Assembly (NCBI GenBank): GCA_020849535.1
Contig: JADLGB010000089.1
Coordinates: 1 to 51,740 of the forward strand
Direction: 5' to 3'
Source of the DNA: Candidatus Hydrogenedentota bacterium
GTDB lineage: Bacteria > Hydrogenedentota > Hydrogenedentia > Hydrogenedentales > SLHB01
Length of the DNA stretch: 51,740 nt
Shown here: one piece after another, positions 8,351-16,455 of the stretch
Numbering within the stretch: position 1 is the first letter of the stretch
How the letters are laid out: every line of letters starts with the position of its first letter
Position numbers and translations under genes: made by a program
The notes under the pieces: generated by a model
The model's input: only the letters and a program-made list of their open reading frames with translations
Told to the model about the DNA's origin: nothing
Databases searched by the model: none

Positions 8351-9673
8351 ATGCGTTCTACGGCGTTGGGTTGCGTGGTGTGTTTCGTAGGGATCACCGT
8401 TTCCGGCTGTGTCACGGCGAATATCGAACCGCAGGTCGCGGTGACGGTTCGCGACCAGAATGGCGCATTGAACGTGATGAACTACGGCGCTACGCCCGAT
8501 GGCAAGACCGACAACACGGAGGCCTTCCAGAAAGCGCTGGACGCCGCGGGCGCCGCAGGCGGCGGGGTTGTCGCCGTGCCCACGGGCCAATTCTGTTTCG
8601 ACGGATCTCTCACCTTTCCCAAGGCCGTGACCCTGCGCGGCACCTTCTCCTATTCACCCGCGCACGCCGGCATCCGCGACAACAGCGATGAAAAGCCGGT
8701 CTTCGGCACCGTGCTGATGCCGCGCGCCAACGCGGGCACGGAAGCGGCCGCCCCCTTCATCACCTTGCAGACCAATGCCGTCTTGCAGGGCGTGTGCATC
8801 CACTATCCCGAGCAGAAACCGGACGCGCCCGAGCCCGTCGCCTATCCGTATGCCATCGCGATGCGCGGCAATAACCCCGCCGTGATCGACGTGGAACTCC
8901 TGAATCCCTACAACGGCATCGATGCGGGCCAAAACCAGCGCGCCCTCATCCGCAACGTCCACGGCCAGCCTATCCACATCGGTATCTACGTGGACAGCAT
9001 CTACGATATCGGCCGCATCGAGAATGTGCATTGGAACCCGTGGTGGACGATCAACACGCCCATCTACCAATGGCAGATGGACCACGGCATCGGGTTTCTC
9101 TTCGGGCGCACGGATTGGCACTACGTCATCAACACCTTCTGCTTCGGGTATCACATCGGCTACCAGTTCATCGAAACCAAGGCGGGCGTCACGAATGGCA
9201 ACTTCCTCGGGATCGGCGCCGACAACTGCCAGACCGCGCTCGAAGTGCAGGGCAGCGCGCCCTTCGGTATCCTTATCACCAACGGCGAATTCGTATCCTT
9301 CAACGGACCCGATCCGACGATGATCCGGGTCACGAATACCAACAAAGGCTCCGTGCGCTTCAACAACTGCGCGTTCTGGGGTCCGTGTAACCGAATCGCC
9401 GTCGTCGATGGTGAAGGAACCGTCGGCTTCAGCGACTGCACCTTTGTGCAGTGGGGCCACCGCGAAGAAGAGACGCACGCCGTCGACGCGGCGGGCGGCT
9501 CCATCCTGGTGCGCGGCTGCGAATTCCGCGAGGACAAGAAGCAGGTGCGCCTGGGACCCGGCGTGCAGCGCGCCATCGTGAGCGAGAACCTCTTCAAAGG
9601 AACCGAGCGCATCACCAACGAGTCCACCGGCACCGTGGTCATCACCGGCAACGCAGCCAGCAAAGTGCAGTAG
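8351..9673 (+). CDS. Secreted lipoprotein with pectate-lyase-like beta-helix
   Basis: Protein of 440 residues. The N-terminus is a lipoprotein signal ending in a lipobox (TVSGC), so it is probably anchored in a membrane. After it comes 'VMNYGATPDGKTDNTEAFQKALDAA', the start motif of the Pectate_lyase_3 / right-handed parallel beta-helix family, followed by short Gly- and Asn-rich repeats that fit beta-helix coils. Such proteins bind or cleave polysaccharides, but I see no specific catalytic residues. It starts 10 bp after the sugar-phosphate transferase and is the last gene of the run. A structural or glycan-remodelling envelope role is inferred from context. Confidence 0.75.
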   Translation: MRSTALGCVVCFVGITVSGCVTANIEPQVAVTVRDQNGALNVMNYGATPDGKTDNTEAFQKALDAAGAAGGGVVAVPTGQFCFDGSLTFPKAVTLRGTFSYSPAHAGIRDNSDEKPVFGTVLMPRANAGTEAAAPFITLQTNAVLQGVCIHYPEQKPDAPEPVAYPYAIAMRGNNPAVIDVELLNPYNGIDAGQNQRALIRNVHGQPIHIGIYVDSIYDIGRIENVHWNPWWTINTPIYQWQMDHGIGFLFGRTDWHYVINTFCFGYHIGYQFIETKAGVTNGNFLGIGADNCQTALEVQGSAPFGILITNGEFVSFNGPDPTMIRVTNTNKGSVRFNNCAFWGPCNRIAVVDGEGTVGFSDCTFVQWGHREEETHAVDAAGGSILVRGCEFREDKKQVRLGPGVQRAIVSENLFKGTERITNESTGTVVITGNAASKVQ

Positions 9674-9905
9674 TGGCGTCCGCGTGACCGCGCCGAAGGC
9701 GCTTCTTCAGTACCGCCTCGCTCGTCACGCCCGTGGCGTGAGGGCACAAGACTGCGGACCCTCTATACACTCTGGACTACTGACTTGCAGGATCTTAAAA
9801 AGAGTTGCGCACATTCTATGCGGCTTTCGAACTAAGTTGCTTACAGTCGCATGCACCAGAAGCGTGTTGGCCTTTCAGGCCGTCAGGGCACCGCGTGCAG
9901 TCACC

Positions 9906-10191
9906 GCCCTGGCAAGGGCGCAGGCGTGTAGCCACGGGTGGAGCCGAAGGCGGAACCCGTGGATGGATGCGGCACCCCACGATCAAGCCCCAGCGTGGGC
10001 GGGGGAAGTCCAAGCGGCTGAGGCCGGTCCAATTCAACAGGAGCGCTGGGAAGGTACGTAGAGAAGTGATATCGGGACCGTGGCGAAGAATCCTGCGCCC
10101 CGCTGGGGCTTTCGTAAGGAGAGGGCATGCGTACCCCGGGTTCCGCCTGCGGCTCCACCCGGGGCTATGCACCTGCGCCCTTGCCAGGGCT
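9906..10191. repeat. Long imperfect inverted repeat (arms about 120 bp)
   Basis: The arm at about 9906-10030 is the reverse complement, with scattered mismatches, of about 10070-10191. Both contain a 'CCTGGCAAGGGCGCAGG' end, a central 'GGGTGGAGCCG' to 'GGCGGAACCC' part and a 'AAGCCCCAGCG' part. Each arm also has local dyads, so the RNA would fold strongly. No transposase or coding frame lies inside, so it resembles a non-autonomous or REP-like intergenic element. Confidence 0.75.
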
Positions 10192-10390
10192 TAAGATCAA
10201 AGAGGTGCGTGGAAGACGATGCGGGCCGTCACGCCGATCACTTGAACAAAGCGCTGTGCTGTCACGCCCAGGGCGTGACAAGCGAGGCAGTACCAGAAAG
10301 CCGTCCGCTTGCTTCTGTGCGTTCCTCCGCAAAGGCAACGCTTCTGCGATTGAGTGCTCTCATACTACGGGCGAGACGCCCGTACCCCTG

Positions 10391-10426
10391 TGTTGGTTTC
10401 CCCCTGTTGGTTTCCCCCTGTTGGTC
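10391..10426. repeat. 14-bp tandem repeat, about 2.5 units
   Basis: The unit CTGTTGGTTTCCCC is repeated head to tail in the non-coding interval before GH38. No coding frame is supported here. Confidence 0.75.
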
Positions 10427-10582
10427 TGTTTCTTGAATCGGTGAAATCTGTGGAGCACTTTCCTCGTTTGGTTGCGGCTCTGCCGCGCTGGGTTCTTGCG
10501 CACTCATCCTCATTGCCCGCGTCTCAACCAAGACGCAGGCGAGAGCGTCTGTGCACTTTGTGGGTCAAGCTACGGCTGTACC

Positions 10583-13378
10583 TCAACTCAGCATCAGTCT
10601 GAGCGTGACAATCTTGCGCGGGTCCACGCGGAGTTTCACGGAGGTACCGTTCGCCTTGAGCGTGCGAATCGGCTGCTCTTCAAGCGTCACCAATTCGGCG
10701 GAGCGGACCTTGCGAAAGCACTTTGCGGTCCCTTCGATTCGCTTCTCTGTAGGATTGTAAAGCCGGAGAATCAGCGCCTTGCCGTCTTCAGACTGCTTCA
10801 ACGCGCTCATCACAAGATTCACCGGCGCGACCTCGATGAAGCTGAGACGTTTGGGCAGATCGCCCATGTGCGGCCCGGCCTGCGCAGTCGTGAGGGGAAC
10901 GGTCAGGCGTTCCGCTTCGCGGCACACTTCTGCTTCGTACCAGCGCCCCGCGTGGGGGTAAATGTCGTACCGGAACTCGTGGCGCCCGAGGCATTGCGAC
11001 AACTTCATCTCCGGGAACACTTCCCAACCCGCTGCGGACGTGCAGATGGAGACCTCAAAGGCCCGCAGTAACGTCACCGCAATGGCACGCTCCGGATCGC
11101 GCGACACCTCGTATTCGCGAAGGCCCTCGTTCAGGATGGCGAGCCCTACGCGGCCATCGCTCACGCCCACAAAACGCTGCATCGGGAAAGTCCTTGGGCC
11201 AATCCCGTGCCATGGACTCTCCGGACCCGGTTCAATCGGACGTTCGACAACATCGAACGCGCTTTCCACGTGGCACGTTTTGGCTTTGGTCAATCCTGTG
11301 GGAAACAGGACGCGCAGGCGGTGCATTTCGGCGGCGTTGCCAAAGGAGGTCTTCACTCCGATGCAGCGCGACCCTTTGCACAGTGTGACAATGGAAGTGA
11401 CGTTCAGTTCGCACGTTTCCTCTGTCCTGCGGGCCGCATGGTCGAAGCCATCGATCCGCTCCCACGCATTGCTCCCCGCGTTGTCGAGACCGGCGGGGAC
11501 GCGCATGGCGTACTCGATCCGGAAACGCGCCAGCAGGGGTCCTCGTTGCTCCAGCGCGATGGAGACGGGAAAGCCGAGGCTGGTCACCACCCGGTCTATC
11601 GCCGGCTCGACGTGCATCCATGCCTGGCCCGCCTCGCCGCTATCTTGGAAATAATGGAGGCCGTCGAAAACCGCGCCGGTCGCCTTGTGCGTGACACGGA
11701 GCGTGCCGTTGTCATGGATGAACACATGCAGGTGCTCGTTTTCCATGGCCCGTTCACCACACACGAGGTCGCCACGCTCGTAGCGGCCGTTGCCATTGAG
11801 GCGAAACGAGGTATACCCCAGCGCGGGAACATCCCGCGCCTCGAAGTGAAATGCGATCTGCTCGCACTTCATGGTGTGCGCGGCGTCTCCCGGCTGGGTC
11901 ACCACGACGTGGTGCGGTTTCCTGCTCGCGATCTGGACGGGCACGCGCGCTCCGCCGCCGGCCGGCTCGAGATCGAATTCCCTACCAGCGGCGCCGCAAG
12001 GCACATCGACGACCGCCGTCACTACTTCGGTCCGGGCATGAGGAGATCCGTTAAACACCGTAAGGAGGACATCTTCCGCGTTCGCGTCCGAGTGATCGAT
12101 CCGGCGCTGAATCTGCCCCAGGCTTCTCACACTTACGCCATGCGCAATGTTCACCACCTGGCGCAGGCGGTAGGTCATGTCGCGTTCGATGTCGTCGACA
12201 CCGCTTCCCGCGATGCTGTCATGCGCGTGGCACGACAACAACGTCTTCCACGCGAGATCGAGCAAGCCCGTGGGGTAATCGTTCCCCAGCATCGATGCAA
12301 TGCACGCGTACGGTTCCGCCCATCGCTGCAGGGCATTCTCCGCCTTCACGTTGAGTTGCTTCATCCGCGTCCGGCTCGAAAGCACATCGCTATAGAGATG
12401 GACGCGGCCCGTCCGCACCTTGGGTGTCCGGCGCTCGCCCTTGAGCACGGTCAGGTTCTTCGCTTCCTTCATCACCTGCGCGACAAGGTCCGGAAGGGTG
12501 CTGTGATAAAGCCTGTCCTTGCCGAGGTGCGCTTGCGCCTCCTCAATGATGCGGAGTTCCGCAGCGTCCGCAACGCTCGCGTCATGGCCCATCATGAATG
12601 CCAGGTGACGCGTGGTGGCCGTCTTGCGCTCCCGGTCGAGTAGCGCGAGGACTGAGGCCGCGACCTGGCTGCTGCGAAAGTGGGACACCGGGTCGAGCAG
12701 CACGTGATGCCCGATGTAATCTTCTTCCGTGCAAAGATGGAATGGAAGCCCACCCGCCTCCCACCGGTAGATGCGGTCGTCCACTTCGGACGCGTTACGA
12801 ACGACCTTGCGGTAGACGTTGTGGTAGAAGTTGTAGCGCGCCTGCGAACTCATTTGCGATGCAAAGATCTGTGTGCCGTCCGGCCCCTCGAAGAGGAATT
12901 CGTTGCTCACCTCATCGTGGGTGACGCCGTGGTAGAACAGAATGCTGTCGATTCCAAATCCCTTGTAGATCTGGGGCATCTGCGAGAGCTGCCCGTAAGA
13001 GAAGGGGCTGTACCCGACCTTCATGACGCCGCCCAATGCCTGGGCGACGCGATGGCCATAGAGGAGGTTCCGTACCAGGGACTCCCCGTTAACGCTAAAT
13101 TCTTCGGGGCACGTGTACCAGGGGCCGATGAGAAGCCGGCCGCTCTTCACGTGACGTTCGACGCGCTCCCGGTTTTCAGGGCGTACTTCCAGGTAGTCTT
13201 CAATGGGTATGGCCTGCGAATCCAGGTGGAAGGCGCGGTACTTCGGCTGGCTGTCCAGGATGTCCAGCAGTCCATCGATGAACTCGAGGAGTTGCATCCG
13301 AGTTTCCTGGAAATTGCAGCTCCACTCGCGATCCCAGTGGGTGTTCGAGATCACGTGCATCTCATATGGTGACTTCAT
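10583..13378 (-). CDS. GH38 alpha-mannosidase-family protein, nucleophile position altered
   Basis: Protein of 931 residues with GH38 architecture. The N-terminal zinc-site motif is HWD (H14, D16 in 'SNTHWDREW'), followed by 'GPWYTCPEEF', a 'MGHDASVAD' segment in the region of the distal zinc His, a three-helix-like middle and C-terminal beta domains. The open frame extends to 13603, but the catalytic N-terminus begins near the ATG at 13378, which has AGGA about 8 nt upstream, so I chose that start. In active GH38 enzymes the nucleophile/zinc-ligand Asp sits in an '(I/P)D(P/S)FG' block. Here the block reads 'GYSPFSYGQ', with F126 at that place. There is no signal peptide, so it is probably cytoplasmic. 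It is divergent from the regulator at 13771. It may be a variant subfamily or an inactive hydrolase. Confidence 0.8.
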   Translation of the reverse strand: MKSPYEMHVISNTHWDREWSCNFQETRMQLLEFIDGLLDILDSQPKYRAFHLDSQAIPIEDYLEVRPENRERVERHVKSGRLLIGPWYTCPEEFSVNGESLVRNLLYGHRVAQALGGVMKVGYSPFSYGQLSQMPQIYKGFGIDSILFYHGVTHDEVSNEFLFEGPDGTQIFASQMSSQARYNFYHNVYRKVVRNASEVDDRIYRWEAGGLPFHLCTEEDYIGHHVLLDPVSHFRSSQVAASVLALLDRERKTATTRHLAFMMGHDASVADAAELRIIEEAQAHLGKDRLYHSTLPDLVAQVMKEAKNLTVLKGERRTPKVRTGRVHLYSDVLSSRTRMKQLNVKAENALQRWAEPYACIASMLGNDYPTGLLDLAWKTLLSCHAHDSIAGSGVDDIERDMTYRLRQVVNIAHGVSVRSLGQIQRRIDHSDANAEDVLLTVFNGSPHARTEVVTAVVDVPCGAAGREFDLEPAGGGARVPVQIASRKPHHVVVTQPGDAAHTMKCEQIAFHFEARDVPALGYTSFRLNGNGRYERGDLVCGERAMENEHLHVFIHDNGTLRVTHKATGAVFDGLHYFQDSGEAGQAWMHVEPAIDRVVTSLGFPVSIALEQRGPLLARFRIEYAMRVPAGLDNAGSNAWERIDGFDHAARRTEETCELNVTSIVTLCKGSRCIGVKTSFGNAAEMHRLRVLFPTGLTKAKTCHVESAFDVVERPIEPGPESPWHGIGPRTFPMQRFVGVSDGRVGLAILNEGLREYEVSRDPERAIAVTLLRAFEVSICTSAAGWEVFPEMKLSQCLGRHEFRYDIYPHAGRWYEAEVCREAERLTVPLTTAQAGPHMGDLPKRLSFIEVAPVNLVMSALKQSEDGKALILRLYNPTEKRIEGTAKCFRKVRSAELVTLEEQPIRTLKANGTSVKLRVDPRKIVTLRLMLS

Positions 13379-13770
13379 GCGGCACATCCTGTCTCGTGTT
13401 GGAACATATCGGGCCTTCTCCGTTAGCAGCACGTTCGAGCACGGTCGTGCGGGTACAGGATCTCTGGGAATATGAAGCTGGCTTGCGAGCGCCCGCATCC
13501 CCCAGAACAAAAAGTATGCTTTTATCGCAGTACGACGGTCCATTCTAGGGGTAGCCGGACACTCTGTCAAAATAAATCGAATTAAATCTCTTACGGCGGC
13601 CATTTCTTGGCTGATCGGAAGCGGCGATCAAGAAAGACGGCTCCAGCGAGGGAAGACGGGGGGATTCCGAGAGACCCTTCGGCATTAAAATATGCTTTTA
13701 TTGTGCACCTCATGGCATTTTGGCGGTTCTTGTTTTGCAAATCGGGAAATAATTGTGCATTATTCGCTCC
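13379..13770. promoter_or_regulatory. AT-rich divergent control region with repeated boxes
   Basis: The 392-bp gap between divergent genes is markedly AT-richer than its surroundings. ATTGTGCA occurs at 13700-13707 and 13752-13759, 52 bp apart (about five helical turns). TATGCTTTTA occurs at 13515-13524 and 13691-13700. A plausible sigma-70-type promoter for the regulator is TTGCAA (13735-13740), a 17-nt spacer and CATTAT (13758-13763). The second ATTGTGCA box lies across the spacer and -10 element, where a bound repressor would block it. These are sequence observations; binding is inferred. Confidence 0.45.
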
Positions 13771-14463
13771 ATGAGCAAGCGGGAACCCAACACCTACACC
13801 CTCGCCAATTTGCTTGCAGACCGGATGCATGCGGACATTGTCGCCTCCGGACTGCAGGAGAATGAGTTCTTCACGACCGGCGACCAGGTGGCCAAGGACA
13901 ATGGTGTATCGCGTAGCATCGCGCGGGAGTCGCTCGGGCAATTGTGCGCGCTGGGTGTGCTCAAGTCACGCCAGCGCAAGGGCCTTCTGGTGGGAAGGCC
14001 AGATCCGGTGAAGCTGATGTCGCGGTGGGTGCCCTGCTACGGACGCGGCACTCAGGGCAACGAGTTGTCCCTGCTGGCCGAACTGCGGTACGTGCTGGAA
14101 GTGGGATCGGTGGACTTGGCCGTTCCGCACGCTTCCGAAGAGCAGATCAAGCGACTATCGACGTTGGCGGACCAATTCGAGTACATCGCGTCGGAGTTTG
14201 GGCACAATCCGGAAGCCGACCAAATCGATCTCGTGTTCCACACCTTGATCCTGGAGATGACCGGCAATGAACTGATCTCCGGCATGCACCGGGTGTTGGC
14301 GGACTACTTCCTGGTGTCGTCCCGGGAAGCGCCAAAGCCGAATGAAGATTCCGTAAGCGCCATCCGGGCGCACCATATGATCGCGGATGCCTTTGCGCGG
14401 CGCGACGCGGAGATGGTCCGGTCGGTGTTGCGTTCGCACCTCCGGAGAACGTTGGACGAGTAG
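13771..14463 (+). CDS. GntR/FadR-type transcriptional regulator (wHTH-FCD)
   Basis: Protein of 230 residues. Residues about 10-70 form a winged helix-turn-helix of GntR type ('GDQVAKDNGVSRSIARESLGQLCALGVLKSRQRKG'). Residues about 90-225 match an FCD ligand domain, with the metal-site pattern DxxxH ('DLVFH'), a later 'AHH' and 'SHLRR'. Such regulators usually bind a sugar acid or other organic acid and repress nearby catabolic genes. ATG at 13771 is used; an in-frame TTG at 13753 would add six residues. No Shine-Dalgarno is visible and the predicted transcription start is almost at the ATG, so the mRNA may be leaderless. It precedes the symporter by 59 bp and probably controls that locus. Confidence 0.85.
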   Translation: MSKREPNTYTLANLLADRMHADIVASGLQENEFFTTGDQVAKDNGVSRSIARESLGQLCALGVLKSRQRKGLLVGRPDPVKLMSRWVPCYGRGTQGNELSLLAELRYVLEVGSVDLAVPHASEEQIKRLSTLADQFEYIASEFGHNPEADQIDLVFHTLILEMTGNELISGMHRVLADYFLVSSREAPKPNEDSVSAIRAHHMIADAFARRDAEMVRSVLRSHLRRTLDE

Positions 14464-14522
14464 CGGTTCCAGGAGGCGCTTGCGTCGGGGGAAGCTTCGT
14501 AGCGCCGGGAGGGGGGACACGT

Positions 14523-16154
14523 ATGCAGACACAATTCGGTAGTCTGGACTGGGCGATTCTGGCCGTCTATTTCGTGGGGATATCCGCCATCGGCCCCATT
14601 TTCGCAAGGCAGAACAAATCGACGGAGAGCTTCTTCGTTGCCAACCGGCAGTTCCCTGCGTGGCTGCTGGGCTTGGCAATGTTCGCGACGATGATCAGTT
14701 CCGTCACCGTCGTCGCCTATCCGGCGGACGCGTACAAAGCGGCGTACTTGCGCTGGATCGCGACGCTCATGTTGCCTTTCGGAGTGTATATCGGGTGGAA
14801 GTTCTTTCTGCCGTTCTACCGCCGCAATCGATGCACTTCCGCATTCGAATACCTCGAGGGACGGTTTGGACCCGGCGTGCGTACGTATGTATCCGCCACC
14901 TTCACGCTTGGCCAAGTCGTGCGCATCGCCACGATCCTCTATCTCGTATCGCTCGTGTTTCAGCAAATGACCGGCGCTTCGGCCTACGCGTGCATCCTCA
15001 TGGGAGGCATGGCGATCAGCGCGTATACCGTCCTGGGCGGCGCCAAAGGTGTTGTCTGGGCGCAGTTCATCCAGGTCTTTCTCCTCTGGTTTGGTTCCAT
15101 CGTTCTATTCATCACGGTGATTAAGGGCATCGATGGGGGACTCCCCGCAGTCTTCAAGATTGGCTGGGAGCATGACAAGTTCATGCTGGGCGACCTCAAT
15201 TCCGTCACCGGGAAACTGGAACCGGTCAAATGGTTTTCGCTGCGGGACAAGGCCATTGTCATGATCCTGATCGCCGCTCTTGCCTCGTGGGTCTTCGAAT
15301 ACAGCGCCAACCAGGACGTCATCCAGAAATACGTATCGGCGAAGAATCCCCGAGAGGCCTTCAAGTCGATTTGGATCTGCTGCCTGTGCAGCATCCCAAC
15401 CTGGGGATTCTTCATGCTCTTGGGAACCGCCCTGTACGTGTTCTACTTTCAGAACCCCGACCCGCAGGCACACGCAATCCTCGTTGGGGCAAACGGGGCC
15501 AAGGCTGAGTCCATTCTTCCGTACTTCTGTGTAAAGATGATCCCGACCGGCTTGGCGGGGATTGTCATCGCCGGTATTCTTGCCGCGGGCATGTCGTCCT
15601 CTTCGGCGACGATCAGCAGCATTTCGGCCGTGTTCATCACCGATATCTACCGGCGCCACCTCGTGAAGGCGGCCAGTGAGAATCACTATGTCTTGGCCGC
15701 GCGCGCGACCTCGGCACTGTCATGCCTGCTGATGATGGGCGGAGCGGCGTTGTTCTACACGCTGAGCGACTTGACCTTGCAAGACTTCCTGATGAAAACC
15801 ACCTCGGTTCTGTCAGGGGGGATACTGGGCGTTTATGTACTGGGATTTCTCACGACACGCGGGTCGGGCCGTTCGGTCGGAGTGGGTATTGTCGCCACCG
15901 TTCTCTTTTCGACCTATATTGCGGTGGTGGATTTTCTGAAGATATCGCCCGAACAGATCGTGAACGCCCTGGGCTGCTCGGCCTATGCAGCCGACCTCCT
16001 GCTACGGCCGGTGCACATTTACTACGTTGGGTTGGCCGGTCAACTGTTGACCTTTGTCGTGGGCTACATCTTGTCGAGCATTTTCGAGCCCAAGCGCGAT
16101 TTGACCGGCCTGACGTTCTGGACCCAGATCAACCCGGAGCCAGGGGAAGAGTAG
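14523..16154 (+). CDS. Sodium:solute symporter (SSS family)
   Basis: Membrane protein of 543 residues with about 13 hydrophobic helices. The N-terminus ('LDWAILAVYFVGI... ESFFVANRQFPAWLLGLAMFATMISSVT') and 'AYTVLGGAKGVVWAQFIQ' plus 'GIVIAGILAAGMSSSSATISSISAVF' are typical of SSS transporters (SGLT/PutP superfamily). The Ser-rich 'MSSSSATISS' segment corresponds to the sodium-site helix. A GGGAGGGGGG purine tract precedes the ATG. It follows the GntR regulator and precedes a secreted DUF6259 protein and lyase/hydrolase genes, so it likely imports a sugar or uronate released by them. The substrate cannot be read from sequence. Confidence 0.92.
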   Translation: MQTQFGSLDWAILAVYFVGISAIGPIFARQNKSTESFFVANRQFPAWLLGLAMFATMISSVTVVAYPADAYKAAYLRWIATLMLPFGVYIGWKFFLPFYRRNRCTSAFEYLEGRFGPGVRTYVSATFTLGQVVRIATILYLVSLVFQQMTGASAYACILMGGMAISAYTVLGGAKGVVWAQFIQVFLLWFGSIVLFITVIKGIDGGLPAVFKIGWEHDKFMLGDLNSVTGKLEPVKWFSLRDKAIVMILIAALASWVFEYSANQDVIQKYVSAKNPREAFKSIWICCLCSIPTWGFFMLLGTALYVFYFQNPDPQAHAILVGANGAKAESILPYFCVKMIPTGLAGIVIAGILAAGMSSSSATISSISAVFITDIYRRHLVKAASENHYVLAARATSALSCLLMMGGAALFYTLSDLTLQDFLMKTTSVLSGGILGVYVLGFLTTRGSGRSVGVGIVATVLFSTYIAVVDFLKISPEQIVNALGCSAYAADLLLRPVHIYYVGLAGQLLTFVVGYILSSIFEPKRDLTGLTFWTQINPEPGEE

Positions 16155-16455
16155 TAGTCTCTGGGAGTCCGTGATCGCATCGGCACGAGCGAGTATCCCT
16201 CAAGCTGGGTTCCCTATGGGAGTCAACGATCTGCTGCCCCATTTTGACGACGCCGTAAAAGGGCAAGCGAGCATCGGGCAGATCATCTGCTACTACTCGG
16301 AAGCTTCCCATGAACCTGCCCCGATTGTGCGGGGATGGTCGCGCTCGATCCGCGGTGACGCAACGTCATACACTGAAAGTCGCCTTTTGGTCTTCCACAA
16401 TCATGGCGCGACCAACGCCGCAGTGCTGTGAGTGTCGCGGAGGGAGGGTCCTCTC
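16155..16455. other. Intergenic stretch without recognisable gene
   Basis: About 300 bp between the symporter and the DUF6259 gene. A 86-codon open frame from 16171 has no recognisable motif and no good ribosome site, so I do not call it. A purine-rich AGGGAGGG just before 16456 serves the next gene. I see no terminator with a clear U-tract. Confidence 0.6.

Larger units (their letters stand above)
9674..10582. other. Gene-free, repeat-dense interval
   Basis: No convincing coding region: open frames here are short, overlapping and of shadow composition. The interval contains two short palindromes of the same type (TCACGCCC..GGCGTGA) near 9725-9745 and 10260-10280, a long inverted repeat at 9906-10191 and a 14-bp tandem repeat at about 10391-10426. 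It lies between convergent genes (the lipoprotein on plus, GH38 on minus). Confidence 0.7.

Noticed and set aside
11207..12643. Long plus-strand open frame (478 codons).
   Set aside because: It lies antisense to the GH38 gene and has the Arg/His-rich composition of a GC-rich shadow frame.
13379..13603. N-terminal extension of the GH38 frame (75 codons).
   Set aside because: It is low-quality sequence crossing the AT-rich control region, while the family's usual start coincides with the ATG at 13378.
16171..16431. 86-codon plus-strand frame between the symporter and the DUF6259 gene.
   Set aside because: No recognisable motif, no ribosome site, and unremarkable composition.
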